DNA of 64,000 nt from Aplectana chamaeleonis (lineage: Eukaryota > Nematoda > Chromadorea > Rhabditida > Cosmocercidae). The notes beneath the pieces are model-generated. The model had not been told where the DNA came from and searched no databases. It saw only the letters and a list, made by a program, of their open reading frames with translations. Where the stretch lies: NCBI GenBank assembly GCA_029168955.1, contig JAPDOI010001203.1, positions 1 to 64,000 on the forward strand. The letters are read 5' to 3'. Of the stretch, positions 50,370 to 61,742 are shown in pieces (the stretch's first letter is position 1; every line of letters begins with the position of its first letter). Position numbers and translations under genes: made by a program.

Positions 50370-52090
50370 CATGCATAAACGCTTATGAGGAGGGCAGGGA
50401 GCCGCTCCGCGCTGTACGTGCGAAGCGTCGAGTCAGAGGTGACCCGAAAAACTTGCCGTCCCATTGACGTTGGGACGCCACCTCACAGAAGAACTTATTG
50501 GCCAACCGGTTCTGACACTCAAATCCTTCGTCGGACGCGGCGCGGTCGCGTCACTTTCGAATGGGGGCGCCGTATTCCTAAGCTCCACTCGCCTCATTAC
50601 GTTGGTACTCTAGTTTATACTTCGTGAACGGGATTTTAGCTTTTATCTGCAAAGTTCAATTGTCCAATGAGTTCTTCTAAAACAACAAATGATTCAAGAA
50701 CGATGAATCACTACAGAAAAGAAGAAGTCTTTATACTCTCCATAAAATGTCCGCTTCTACCATGCTTTCCATTGGTTTTCTGCTATTTTCTAGGAGTTTA
50801 AGTTTGACAGCGCCTGTTTTCTGTTACTAGACAGTTAAATACCAGTCCTCTAGCAATTATTAATTTTGAATAGCCAACCGTGCGGTGTCGTTAACACTTG
50901 TACAGTGTACTCACTCCACATTACTTCTACACGATTATCCCTCTCATAGTTCGATAAAGTACCAGTTTTTTTATCCAGCGTTTAATCTGCATTCCCTAAC
51001 TCGTATTACTTAAATGTTTCCAACAGGTTCTACCATTTTGGTAGAACTTCCACATCATTTCCTAGGGTCAGTCGACTCTCGGCAGTCCTCGCGCATCTCA
51101 GAAAATATATGGTTATCGACGATACGGTTGTTTGTATAGATTATACGTTGATTTCAAGTACTTATATAACTGTTTCCGAATTATATTTTGTAGCTGCCGC
51201 AAATTTTTCGTGAAAAATGCATTTTTTGATGATTTTCAAAACGTTCAACCGATGGCTATGATGGAAATGTGGTAATCTGATCAGTTTCAAATCTAACTGG
51301 AAACATTCTTGTAGTGGTATTTAAGATGCTTAAGACGAATTCAAGGCCCACTCATCAATATATTTATGAAGTCTCAGTGAGATTACGACGGCAACGTAGA
51401 TTTATTTACTATATCTGCTGTAAGATAAAGTAAGCTTCAGAACATCGAGAAAAGTACATACTTTTGAGTAAAATCTGAAATGGCATTCCTAACGCCCGGA
51501 AATTTTATATGTGAATGAAGACGTTTGCCTTTCTTGAATGGTTTATCATCCTTGAATCATTTGTTGTTCCTGAAGAACTTATTGTCCAATTGAAATTCGC
51601 AAATAAAAACGAAAATCCCGTTCACGAAGTACAAATCCGAGTACGGAAATGATGCGGTGAGTGAAGCTAAGGGATACGGCGCCCCAATGCGCACATGACG
51701 CGATCGCGCCGCTCGACGAAGGATTTGAGTGTCCAAACCGGTTGGCCAATACGTTCTTCTCAACCTCACTATTTACAGCGAACCTCCGCCTAACAGCTGT
51801 CTTTCAAATCAATCCTTATGCGAAACCGCTGGATTTCTGCGAAATCCTAGAGCCAAACTTGAAAATTATTGGTAGATTAATTTGCTACCAAGAAGAAATT
51901 AGAAAAGATAGGAGTTAAGCAGGACCTACATTAAAGCAAAAATAGTTAGGCGAGGAGTTCATCGTGCGTCGTGAGGTTGCGTCCATACACAATGGGGACA
52001 GCATGTTCTTCGGGTCATCTCTGGTTCGACGCTTCGCTTGTAGAACGCGGAGCAGCTCCCTGACGTCCTCATAAGCGTTCACGCCAGGCA
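50370..52090. mobile_element. Long-inverted-repeat element O, 1.7 kb
   Basis: Arms of about 380 bp: 50376-50760 is the inverse of 51490-52085, including AACGCTTATGAGG, GCGAAGCGTCGA, TTGGCCAACCGGTT and CTTCGTGAACGGGATTTT. The right arm is lengthened by an insert at about 51766-51965. Both-strand ORFs in the arms are mirror images and not genes. Confidence 0.7.
51766..51965. mobile_element. Insert within the right arm of O
   Basis: About 200 bp absent from the left arm, bounded by AACCTCAC and GTGAGGTT in inverted orientation. Identity unknown. Confidence 0.4.
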
Positions 52091-52223
52091 AAAAAAAATC
52101 GCAGTGACTGAGTTGTACGTCGATCACAGTGGAGTTTCATTAAATAACTCTTTTTTACAGCTATTTGATTATTGCCACTCTTTGCGCTTGTATGTATTTT
52201 TGAGATGCGGTGTATTAGGTATA

Positions 52224-52364
52224 CAGTCGGCGTTCTAATGATACTTTGCGTTCCCCATTCGAAGTTGGCGCAAACTCGGTGCACCTATGTTATAGCATAT
52301 GACACCGAGTTTGCGCCAACCTTCGATGGGGATCGCAAGGTATCACTAGGATCCATGCCGACTG
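52224..52364. mobile_element. Palindromic TA-flanked MITE P
   Basis: CAGTCGGCGTT at the left and the inverse GCCGACTG at the right, with TA outside both. The two halves fold on each other with GAAGTTGGCGCAAACTCGGTG against the matching inverse. 141 bp. Confidence 0.75.
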
Positions 52365-52662
52365 TACATATGACTTATCAAATAATCACCTAATTTTTGA
52401 CCTTGCGTTTTTAAAATTCATTGTGAGTTTGACTCAAAATGCACTCCAAACGGTCCAATGCTGAGTTTACTTAAAAAAAAAAAAGAAAAATGCTAGTCTC
52501 AATCAAAAAATGCTCCTTTCCGAATATTAAATGGAATTGTTTAAAACAATGAAGAACCGCATCGCTGATGTGAGAGCATTGTCGGAGAAGTGATAAACTT
52601 GTAAAATTATCGAAAACATTCAAAATGACTGATCAAATCCATGGTCAACGGCATTGTCACCA

Positions 52663-53317
52663 CTCACACAGTCGGGGCTTAGTACGTCGACACAATACCA
52701 AAGTACGCCAGGGCAAACCTGGCATACTAACGCTCGTTGTGTGCAGGAGCTGCTGGTTGCGACAGAATATCCTGCCAACGTATGCTGGCGTACTAACGCT
52801 CATTATCGACAGAATTTGGACAGCCACCCTCATTACCGGTGTTGGATATAATTCTTGTCACGGCCAGTAGCAAGGAGAACATCCTCGCCGCGATCCGCAA
52901 CCAGGAGGCTTCTCTCACGATGGGTGATGGGGATGATCCACTCAGCGTTTCAAGAATTAACTTCCGAAGAGTGACACAAGGTCAAATCCTCGGACTGGCC
53001 TCAAACGGCCAACTGCCCCCTAAGCGAGGCTGGCCGCCTTATATACCCACCGGCGTCGTGCAAGAGGATGCTGTAGTGTCCATTCGTATTAGACAAATCA
53101 ATGGAAGGGTGTCAGCAGACACTAGGAGAGAGTGGCTGGCAATAGCACGCAAGCCACGATAACCAAAGCGTTAGTACGCCAGCACAAGCAACAGGAGCTC
53201 CTGGTCGTTGCCAGCATATCCTGTTGTTACCAGCAGCTACAGCACAGGTGCTGCCGATCCCTTTGTGCCGGCGTACTAACGGTATTGTGCCGACGTACGA
53301 AGCCCCGACTGTCCGAG
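52663..53317. mobile_element. MITE Q copy 1
   Basis: CTCACACAGTCGGGGCTTAG at the left, inverse ending GACTGTCCGAG at the right; repeated GTTAGTACGCC / GGCGTACTAAC motifs inside. Flanked by CA on both sides. Closely similar to 56669-57308. ORFs inside are not conserved in frame between the copies. Confidence 0.7.
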
Positions 53318-53319
53318 CA

Positions 53320-54215
53320 GTAGCAGGGTTTTGATCCCATGTTTCATGTGTAGACATCAATGAATGGATGACCTGTAGTGAGTTCTCACCTAATTTTTGA
53401 ATAAAAAACCATGGTGAAGCATGATAGATGATAGCTGTTTTACTTGAAAAGAGGAAGGTGTCTACCTTGATGTGCCTGATAATCGTTTTTAAATCAAGTC
53501 CTGTGTATCTGAAAGATCTCTGTTGAAGTACTCTCTATCTTTAAATCTTACTTGATGAGAGGAAGGTGTCTTTCAGTAAGGCTCTTTGACTGTGGCTAAT
53601 TTCGAGCCACTCATGAACAAAACATTTGAGATAAGAATTTGAAGAGTTTGGTGCGCTTGACCGCCCACAGTGTAGTGCATTGTCGATGGAATCATTTCGT
53701 CCGGTTAATCACATTAGATACGAAGCAAGGTCATATTATATGGCGTCCGTCGCTTAAGGCTTCTATCCTTTTCTCCGTGGAACTTCTCGTCTCGTTTCAA
53801 CCTCCCTTCTACTCAACAGAAAACTCGAATCGTCCTAGAGTAACAGGCGTTTTATAGTGAAAGGCGTCTTCGCCAGCGAACACCCATCTAGGGTTTTGAA
53901 CTCTTTAAATCTCTTGAAGAAGATTGTACTCAGTCTTTATGTGATCGTGGTCTTCATTCTGCGGAATTTTTACCCTCTGCTCCTCTTTTTCAAGTGATTC
54001 CTATAGCGTATGCACTACAGTTTGCAGAGCTGCCACTGCTAGACGGTACTACAATGTAAAGCATAGCACACTGAACGGTCTAATAGGAATGCACTCTCCT
54101 TCCATATTAGGATTCTTTTTGCATAATCCTGAACTTTGGGTTCATTGAAGCGCAGCAGTGAAGAATACGATAAAGTTGCAGAAAATGAGTGAGAATCAAA
54201 CGAGGTTGTCAACTA
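53320..54215. other. No gene recognised
   Basis: Unremarkable, apart from two loosely repeated GAGGAAGGTGTCT blocks near 53450 and 53560. Confidence 0.4.
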
Positions 54216-54519
54216 AGTTGTAGGCAGTGTCCACGATGGTTTTCAGTCCCTGGTTCCCCACTTAAAACAATGCGCTGGCCGCCACGTCTTGCTAAAATAA
54301 CGAAGAAACGGAAAACCCACTAAAATCCGTCTTTCGGCCATGTAAGTTTCACGTCTGAACTAGTGGTCCGGCGTAATGAACGAGTTCTCGGTGGTTGTGA
54401 TCGGTAAATAACGGGGTTATTCGAGAACGATAGATTATTTAATGGAAAACTGTAGTACATGTTTAGGGACGGAATTTCGGTTCAGTGTTTAATTAAATCA
54501 ATTACGGAGTACACGAAGC

Positions 54520-55420
54520 GTTGAAGAAAAATACTCCAGATTTGATATAAAATGTGCCCTAAGAGGTTATTTGGGGTGCTGGTCACGAGTCTGAGGTTTA
54601 TTTGTCGTTTTTCAATAGTCTTCGACCAAATTCATTCAAAGCCTCCCACCGGCAGAAAATTTGACCGCAAAATCCTTTTTCGACGATTTCAGCGATGTTA
54701 CGACAGATGTGACTCAAATTGTTCTTTTGGGGGCTATTTGGAGTGCTCAACGGAAATATTATGTCAGTTCATCGATTTTTGATAGTTTACCCAGATTACG
54801 GTGGGCATACGGTAGTTTGGTCAAAGTCTCAGATTTGCCTAAAAATTTCTATATGGGGGTTATTTAGGGTGCTGAATACGAATTCGATGTCTACATATGG
54901 TTTCCGTTTTCATTCTAGTCTGACTCATTGCCCAGGCGGCGGCCGTGCGGGGTTGGCGGCCTCACTGGAGAATGGGGTTTCGATTCGCGCGGGGTGATCT
55001 ACCGTCGCAGCCCCGTCCATTCATCAGACTAAAATGATTGCGCGAACTCTACATATTTGTCGATTTTCGAATTAATGAGGTAGATTTTGCCTCCTTGGTG
55101 GCATGTTACCTATTGTAGCCTACAGTAAGTGATGAGATTCTGACAAGCGAACCCCAGATTCGTGTTCAGCACCCCAGATTACCTCTACATTCATGTTTCT
55201 TTGCAAAACCTAGAAAACTTTTTGAGAACACCCCAAAATTTGCATGGGATGTTTAATTCCATGAAAAATTCCAAAAATTCTCTTACCTTGCCGCGAAGCT
55301 TAAAAACGCTCATAACTTCTTCCAGATAGAGTCGAGGCTGCTGCAATGAGCATAGTCAGACTTTACGTCCGTAAAGAGTTCTATAAAAGTACACTTTATT
55401 CGGAATGGTTAGTATGACAT
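54520..55420. repeat. Dispersed repeat I, copy 3
   Basis: Three forward blocks GGTTATTTGGGGTGCTG, GGCTATTTGGAGTGCTC and GGTTATTTAGGGTGCTG, and one inverse (CCCCAGATTCGTGTTCAGCA, near 55150). Interrupted by a 149-bp insert. Confidence 0.55.
54899..55047. mobile_element. 149-bp insert with 9-bp duplication (Mutator-like MITE)
   Basis: TCTACATAT lies at 54890-54898 and 55048-55056. The ends share CATTCTAGTCTGA against TCAGACTAAAATG in inverted form. The GC-rich centre includes GGTTTCGATTCGC, slightly like a tRNA box B. A 9-bp duplication fits Mutator-like elements. Confidence 0.6.
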
Positions 55421-55730
55421 ATACAGTGCGGTGGAAAAGTATAGGTCCACCCTAATTTTTGCATCCAAGAGACCAAGCCCTAGACTTCGCATTACGAGAA
55501 CAGTACCAATGGATTCAGGAGTGCTTAAAACCCTTGCAGACAGTGTTCCAGAACAATCGGTCAATTGGCTAAAAAATACTGCTTGTTTTGGGAAAAAGTG
55601 CCCATCTGAAGCGATGCAAAACTATAGGTCCACCTCACTCTTTTTAACTTCAACGAATTTTCCCATTTCAAGTTAGGTAAACGTTTGTTACTTGGTGACA
55701 TAGAGACATTTTCTACGATTGTTCCAAGTG

Positions 55731-57400
55731 ATGCCGAGGGGTATGAAGCTTTCTGCTGCTGAGCAGGCTCAAGTGGACGCCCTACATGAAGCACGTATCC
55801 CCAACAGAAGGATTGCGTCGCAACTGGGAAGATTGCACAGCTGTATCAATAGAAACTTGAAGAATCCGATGCAGTACAAGAAGAAGAAAGAAGCTGGTCG
55901 ACCGAGAAAGCTTTCGAGGCTCGAGGAGATGCATATTGCTCTTGAAGCATCGATAGCATGCAGTCCGCAAACGACATCCGAGGGAACTTGGATCTTCCGG
56001 TCTCGAAATGGACGTTACTCCGGTCTCTCCACCGCTGTCGGCACATTATCCGTGAAGTTATGAGACCTGCACCCCGCCTAACACCCTTTCACAAATCGAC
56101 GAGGTTGCGTTTTGCTCGTACCAACATGGCCACAAAATGGAGAGAGGTAGGTTGCCACAGCCTTGGTCGGAAAGTTTGAAAAGTTACTACTTCTGCATTC
56201 CAGGTCGAATATTCTGGCGAAAAAAAATGGAATTTGGATGGCCCAGATGGTAGAACCCACTACTGGAGGGATCTGTGGAAATAAAAACGGTTATTCTCCA
56301 AACGCAATTTTGGAGGCGGCAGTGTGATGGTCTGGGCTGCTTTCTGTAGTGACGGACGTGTTGCACTTGACTTCGTTTCGTGCAGGATGAACAGCCTGGA
56401 CTACCAAAACGTACTCCTTGACCATCTACTGCCATATCTCAGAAGATATCGACGACTGGATCTTGTTTTTCAACATGACAATGCGTCGACCCACGCTTCG
56501 CAATCAACTTCTACATGACTAGAGACGCACAACGTGACCGTTATGGAATGGCCCGCATGTTCTCCCGATCTGAATCTAATGGAGAACTTGTGGGGAATTC
56601 TTGTACGGAAGGTGTATTAGAATGGCACCACCTTTTCCTCGATTTCTGATCTGAAGGTTGCCATTCTACTCAGACAGTCGGGGCTTAGTACGTCGGCACA
56701 ATACCGTTAGTACGCCAGGGCAAACCTGGCATACTAACGCTCGTTGTGTGCAAGAGCTGCTGGTCGCGGCAGCAAATCCTGCCAACGTGTGCTGGCGTGC
56801 TAACGCTCATTATCGACAGAATTTGGGCTGCCACCCTCCTTACCGGGTGTTGAATATAATTCTTGTCACGGCCAGCAGCAAGGAGAACATCCTCGCCGCG
56901 GTCCCCAACCAGGAGACTTCCCTCGCGATGGGCAATGGGGATGATCCCCTCAGCGTTCCAAAAATTAACTTCTTCACTCCATCGGACTGGCCTGAAACGG
57001 CCAACTGCCCCCTCAGCGAGACTGGCCGCCTTATATACCCGACGCCGTCGTACAAGAGGATGCTGCAAAGTTCATTCGTATTAGACAAATCAATGGAAGA
57101 GTGTCAGCAGACACTAGGAGAGAGTGGCTGGCAATAGCACGCGTGCCACGATAAACAAAGCGTTAGTACGCCAGCACAAGCGACAGGAGCTCCTGGTCGT
57201 TGCCAGCATATCCTGCTGTTACCAGCAGCTACAGCACAGGTGCTGCCGATCCCTTTGTGCCGGCGTACCAACGGTATTGTGCCGACGTACTAAGCCCCAC
57301 TGTCCGAGTAGATGCATGGGTGAGTGTAGACCAAACGGTGATCGATAATCTAGTTAGAAGTATGCCTAATAGGATTTTTGATGTTTGTGTAAATAACGGA
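55731..57400 (+). pseudogene. Tc3-like transposase, broken by mutations and a MITE
   Basis: ATG 55731 starts MPRGMKLSAAEQAQVDALHE, a helix-turn-helix, then GRPRKLSRLEE. The frame shifts near 55975 into DIRGNLDLPVSKWTLLRSLH and later LRFARTNMATKWREV. 56324 on reads MVWAAFCSDGRV..MNSLDYQNVLLDHLLPYL and QHDNASTHAS (second Asp kept), a stop at a Trp codon, then [18 protein letters not shown] with the catalytic Glu kept. Another stop follows, then MITE Q, and the C-terminus DAWVSVDQTVIDNLVRSMPN resumes at 57311. Confidence 0.8.
56669..57308. mobile_element. MITE Q copy 2, inside the Tc3-like transposase
   Basis: CTCAGACAGTCGGGGCTTAG at the left, inverse ending ACTGTCCGAG at the right, TA at 56667-56668 and 57309-57310. 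With one TA kept, the flanking transposase codons join in frame (ATT CTA GAT GCA TGG). Close similarity to copy 1 suggests recent activity of the family. Confidence 0.8.
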
Positions 57401-57674
57401 GGCCCCATTGACTATTGGATGTGTTTTATTTGCTGTTGAAGTTTTGATAAATGATTATTTTCACAGGTGGATCTACACTTTTGCACCGCTTAAGATGGGC
57501 ACTTTTTCCCAAAATAAGCAGTACCACTTAACCAATGAATTGATTGTTCCGGGACAATGTCTACAAGTATTTTCAGCACTTCTGAATCCATTGGTGCTAC
57601 TCGTATTTCGAAATCTAAGGCTTGGTCTCTTGAATGAGGACATTAGGGTGGACCTATACTTTTGCACCGCACTG

Positions 57675-58948
57675 TAGTACTCCCCTTGTGAGAGTGAAAA
57701 GGGAAGGTGAGAGTGCAGCTTTTCGTGTACTTCTTCCACGTTTTTCCAAATCGAAGCGTTACTTTAGTTTTACCTGGGAACCAAACAAGCGTTTTAGTAC
57801 ATAATCCCAAAATTACAGATTATCGGGAACAATGCCTTCAAGTGCACAGGTTCGCCCACTTGCTCGGGCCTTCTGCTAAAAACCTGTTCACCATCAATTT
57901 TGTCTTCAAAAATTTATCGTCGAGTTTTCCCCGAGAAAAGTTTTCTCTGGGACCTTTTCTCACAGATAGATAGGAAAAAAAACCTGGAAACACACGAAAA
58001 CTTTTAATTTTGAAGATTGCAATTCTTCCATTAGCGATAAGGTAGACTAGTTCAAATATAAAAACTTATCTTTACATCTGAAAACTGAATATCGGGACAA
58101 AATCCGACTGCGCACAAAAAAAAACTTCAAAAGCTATAGAAAGTAGTGTTTTATTGAGAATCGTCGTTGAATACATTCGGATAGTCGTAGAAATTCCCTA
58201 CATACAACATGCTGGCGAATCTGTTCTCTTTCAGTCAAAAGTCACTGTTGATGATTGTAGGCCAAAGCGTGGCAGTGATTCATCCATGTCGGTATGGGTG
58301 ACAACAACTGAACCCTAAGTAGGGTCAACTTGTACAGGGCGATGAATCTCAAACTGTTTTCCGGCTGTATGAGTGCGTTTAGCCCCGTTCTTTCAATACT
58401 GTCCTGTTTCCGAGCACTATCAATACGGAGTTCATAGTGAACCGGAGTTTTGAAGGGTCTTTGATAGTTGAACTACAATTCACCGGCGCACCTCACCTGT
58501 CATAGAAGACCTTTGACCCCCCAATATTTTTGGAAAGATGATGAGAGCTATAAAAAATTTTCGTTCTGAATCCCAATCAACGCCCACGATTTCACCTCCC
58601 TTAGCTGTCATTCTACCAACTACTCTGATTTTTTTGTGACAAGTATGACGAAATTGATGCTTTCTGGAAAGGCTCGAAATGCTCGGGAACGAAATCCGTC
58701 GCAGACATTGCCCTTAATTATTAGACCACCTTTAGCATTTCCTCCTGTGTTTTTCAATATCTCTCGTTCAATGTGCATTCTGCCTCCCCCATTTTATAGC
58801 CCATTCGCCGCGGTTGTCTGTGGGAGTATTGAAAAATTTTCACTTCAATAAACAAACACTTCCTACGTGTTCAGAGACGTACTTTCATCAACAGACTTTG
58901 GAGCATACATACTTCTGGTTGTCAACGGTCAACAGTGTGATGGGATAT
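57675..58948. other. No gene recognised
   Basis: Scattered short ORFs only. An isolated AATGCCTTCAAG near 57830 resembles a TTAA-element end. Confidence 0.4.
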
Positions 58949-59149
58949 CTACAGCTTGTAGGCCCTGGTCAGAAATCGCTGGGGTTTGCAAAAGTCATGA
59001 AAGAAGAAGTCCCGTATAAGTTGGACCTCCCGGATGCGACGCACACAGCGGAGATACGCTGCAATCTCGTCGTTGGCCTCTTCAGAAGGCCTAGGGTAAA
59101 CCTGTTCTAGCAACAACTGGTGCCTGTCAAGCGGGCGCGGCGGAGGCAT
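58949..59149 (-). CDS. Candidate small protein, 66 codons
   Basis: ATG 59149 opens MPPPRPLDRHQLLLEQVYPR and continues with charged, protein-like sequence (SEEANDEIAAYLRCVRRIRE) to TAG. A possible acceptor (GCTAGAACAG) lies inside, so it could instead be a terminal exon. No family recognised. Confidence 0.3.
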   Translation of the reverse strand: MPPPRPLDRHQLLLEQVYPRPSEEANDEIAAYLRCVRRIREVQLIRDFFFHDFCKPQRFLTRAYKL

Positions 59150-59545
59150 ATTTTACTCGTAAAAGTCGATTGGAGTGGATTATCACATAAATAAAGAAGA
59201 ATACCTAAGTCAGTTGCCTGTAGCAGTGGAGAAAGCTCATCCTGAAAAAAACCTTCGCGATGGCTGCTCTGCACGCACGCCTAACACACTAAATGGACGC
59301 CTTTTTAATGAGAGTGATCGTTGCAAAAGTAGTCCACATTTCTAGAAATTAGAATCCAAATATGTCCTAAAAAGCAGCCTAAGGTTACATTGAACGAAGA
59401 GAAAGGCGGTTTTCAGCATGGCGGAAAGTAAGGCTAGGAACTGATCTTAGGATAAACCATAGTTTTGAAGAAAGATCCGTTTAGTGTTGTAGGGGAGACT
59501 GAAGAATTTTCGTTGAATTTCATCAATGCACATGGGTAGAATGAT

Positions 59546-60096
59546 TCGAAGGCAGTGTTCACGATAAAAAAAACCGTATTACAGTTTTCGATGTTTTTGG
59601 GTAGGTGAGTCCACTTAGAAGAGGTTAATAGGGAAGTGTCCCGACAGAATACTAAAATGTCTGTTTAAACAAATCTGTAAAAAAAACTAATCAATCGCGT
59701 TTGTGTGTTTCGGGAGACTACGTACAACGCATCGAACCTGACGTCGGGGAAATGGTTTCGCGCTCCGAAAATCTCAGGTAAGTGGCTTTGCTTTCTGTTT
59801 CCGTTACCAAACATTCTTTATAAAGTAAGAGGGTTAATGTTTATGCTGGGATGTTAGAACCTTTCGCGATGAAGAATATTCGAAAATTAGGGGCCTGTTC
59901 CTACGGTAAGACGAAGGCAGGACAACTGTCGTCGGACGTGGGCTGGGTGGCCCAATGGGTCGGCTTGCCCACGAGATTTTCAATCACTTCCTGGCCGTTT
60001 TTTGTCGCACTTCCGTTCTTACTCTTCTTAGGGGGTCCAAAGCTTACGTGACAGCCAAAAAACGAGTAATTTTTCCATCGTGAACACGGCCCTTAA
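59546..60096. mobile_element. TTAA-type element, family C copy 2
   Basis: TCGA, AGGCAGTGTTCACGATAAAA at the left; ATCGTGAACACGGCCC, TTAA at the right. It lacks element U and so shows the pre-insertion state of copy 1. Confidence 0.6.
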
Positions 60097-60129
60097 TTCG
60101 CCGAATACGAATAGAAAATCCGTTTTCAG

Positions 60130-60330
60130 TTTTTCAAAAGGCTACGGTGGGTTACGGTTGGAATAGCATCATTCATTTAAACTTTCCTACCGCAATCTTT
60201 TGGGAAATCGGAAGTGAACCCACTCTAGAGCGTGTTCAGCGCCACTAATAACTGCCCTAGAAAAAGTTAGGGCCGCAAAATTTTCAGTTTTTAAAATTCA
60301 CAGAAAAAAAATTTGTCGCTTTTTTATCTA
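60130..60330. repeat. Fragment of dispersed repeat I
   Basis: GTGTTCAGCGCC and neighbouring words recall 35160-35230. Diverged and short. Confidence 0.3.
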
Positions 60331-61742
60331 CCCAGATGCATTGAGGAATATGTAACGATCTCAAAAATGCTGATTTTTTACCCCCCCCCCCCCTCAGCAG
60401 ACCTATTCTCTAAAACTTCCGTTTATGCTGGGTTCAATCCTTGGTAAAGATAGTGGTATCTTGTATCAGTTTTTTACGGCCAAAGACGTAGGCCGCATAC
60501 ATCGAGACCAGAGTCAAGCAACGTTAGACCAGAATTGTATTAGCTGGGTTTTTTTCAAAAACAATTTTTTCCTGGAATTTTTTTCTCAAATTTTTTTTAC
60601 ACCATCATTTTCTCGCTCCCTCATACCGCACGCAATCCCAGATTGCAGAGGAATGATTTCGCCACGTCGAGTGGCTTCTTCATGAATTTTTTTCTGTTTG
60701 AAATACGTCGTGATGGTAACAAATCTTTAAAAAATTCTGGCGGAATAGTTTTTGAAAGCCATTCAGTACGCGCACTTCTGCCCGACTGTCGCCTTCTAGA
60801 AGTTGGAACTTAGGCTGCTAGTGTGATTTGTGAAAACCGCCTTTTCACACTACTCATTCCAAAGGGCAATCACATATCTTACTTTATATGCCTTGTTCTA
60901 TTACCTTATCAGGTCTATTTTACCAAACCGCTGATTGACGACCCATCAGAGCAGTGCTTATGACACTCGAAGAGCTTTCAAAACCCGTTTCTAGGACATT
61001 TGCAGTTTTCGCGAACACCTTGCTTCCGGAAAAGTGGACAGGCCTACCTTGAACGCAGCGCGCTCATTGTTAGGTGGGGGGGGGGTATCGAAGCTCCGTT
61101 GCAGGTGAAGGGGGTCGCCACAAGGAAAGCAGTTTGTTCAATGAGTTGCTTGGCCCTGATAGACACACAGAGCACAAGCGTACACCGATCCGATAAACAG
61201 TTCATCGTCGTCTGTGTTCATCGGGTTATTTCTTGGGTGTACTATAAGGACGTCTTGGAATTGTTTCCTTCGAACCAGATCTGTAGGAAACTTCTGAAAA
61301 TCGACGAATTTACCTTAGATTCTTGGTCAGTACCCCATCTAACGCTTATCGGGAAATTATATCGTAGATTTGAATCATTTTACTAAGCGCTTGTAGAACA
61401 ATATGAGTGCCATAAGGCTGAACTCAACCTACGTGTCTAGTCTTCTATTTTTTTCGAGTCTCCAACTCATTGACTCATAACGTCATCACTGAAGAAAGCG
61501 ACAGGCTAGCCTCATACTCGTGATGGACACGTTAAATGGCCCTCGTAGGGCATTCTGCGGGCCTGTTTTCTCCCAAATCCTAAAGCGTGCCTGCCAGTCA
61601 CCCTTTACTTAATAGCATATATGTAGCTCCGTTCGGTGAAAACAAAGGCAGTTATGGAGCGCCCACTGGCATTACACCTCGAAATATTGATAGAAACGTA
61701 GATTTTTTTTGGAGGTGAATCCCACTAATAATCTGACTTCCA
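60331..61742. other. No gene recognised
   Basis: A 128-codon ORF at 61000-61386 has no splice support. Runs of C (60381-60393) and G (61076-61086) are present. Confidence 0.35.

Larger units (their letters stand above)
55424..57674 (+). mobile_element. Tc3-like transposon with IR/DR termini, carrying MITE Q
   Basis: CAGTGCGGTGGAAAAGTATA at the left and its inverse at the right, TA outside. The terminal repeats are about 225 bp; each ends inward with a second copy of TATAGGTCCACC-type sequence (55625; 57470), giving two transposase-site candidates per end. Without the MITE it is 1.6 kb, normal for this group. Confidence 0.85.

Noticed and set aside
50385..50627. 80-codon ORF similar to a minus-strand ORF at 51557-51769
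   Set aside because: The two are the mirrored arms of element O, not a gene family.
52839..53162. 107-codon ORF and its relative at 56658-57137 as conserved genes
   Set aside because: They lie in MITE Q; the frame is not kept between the two copies and flanking inverted repeats explain the similarity.
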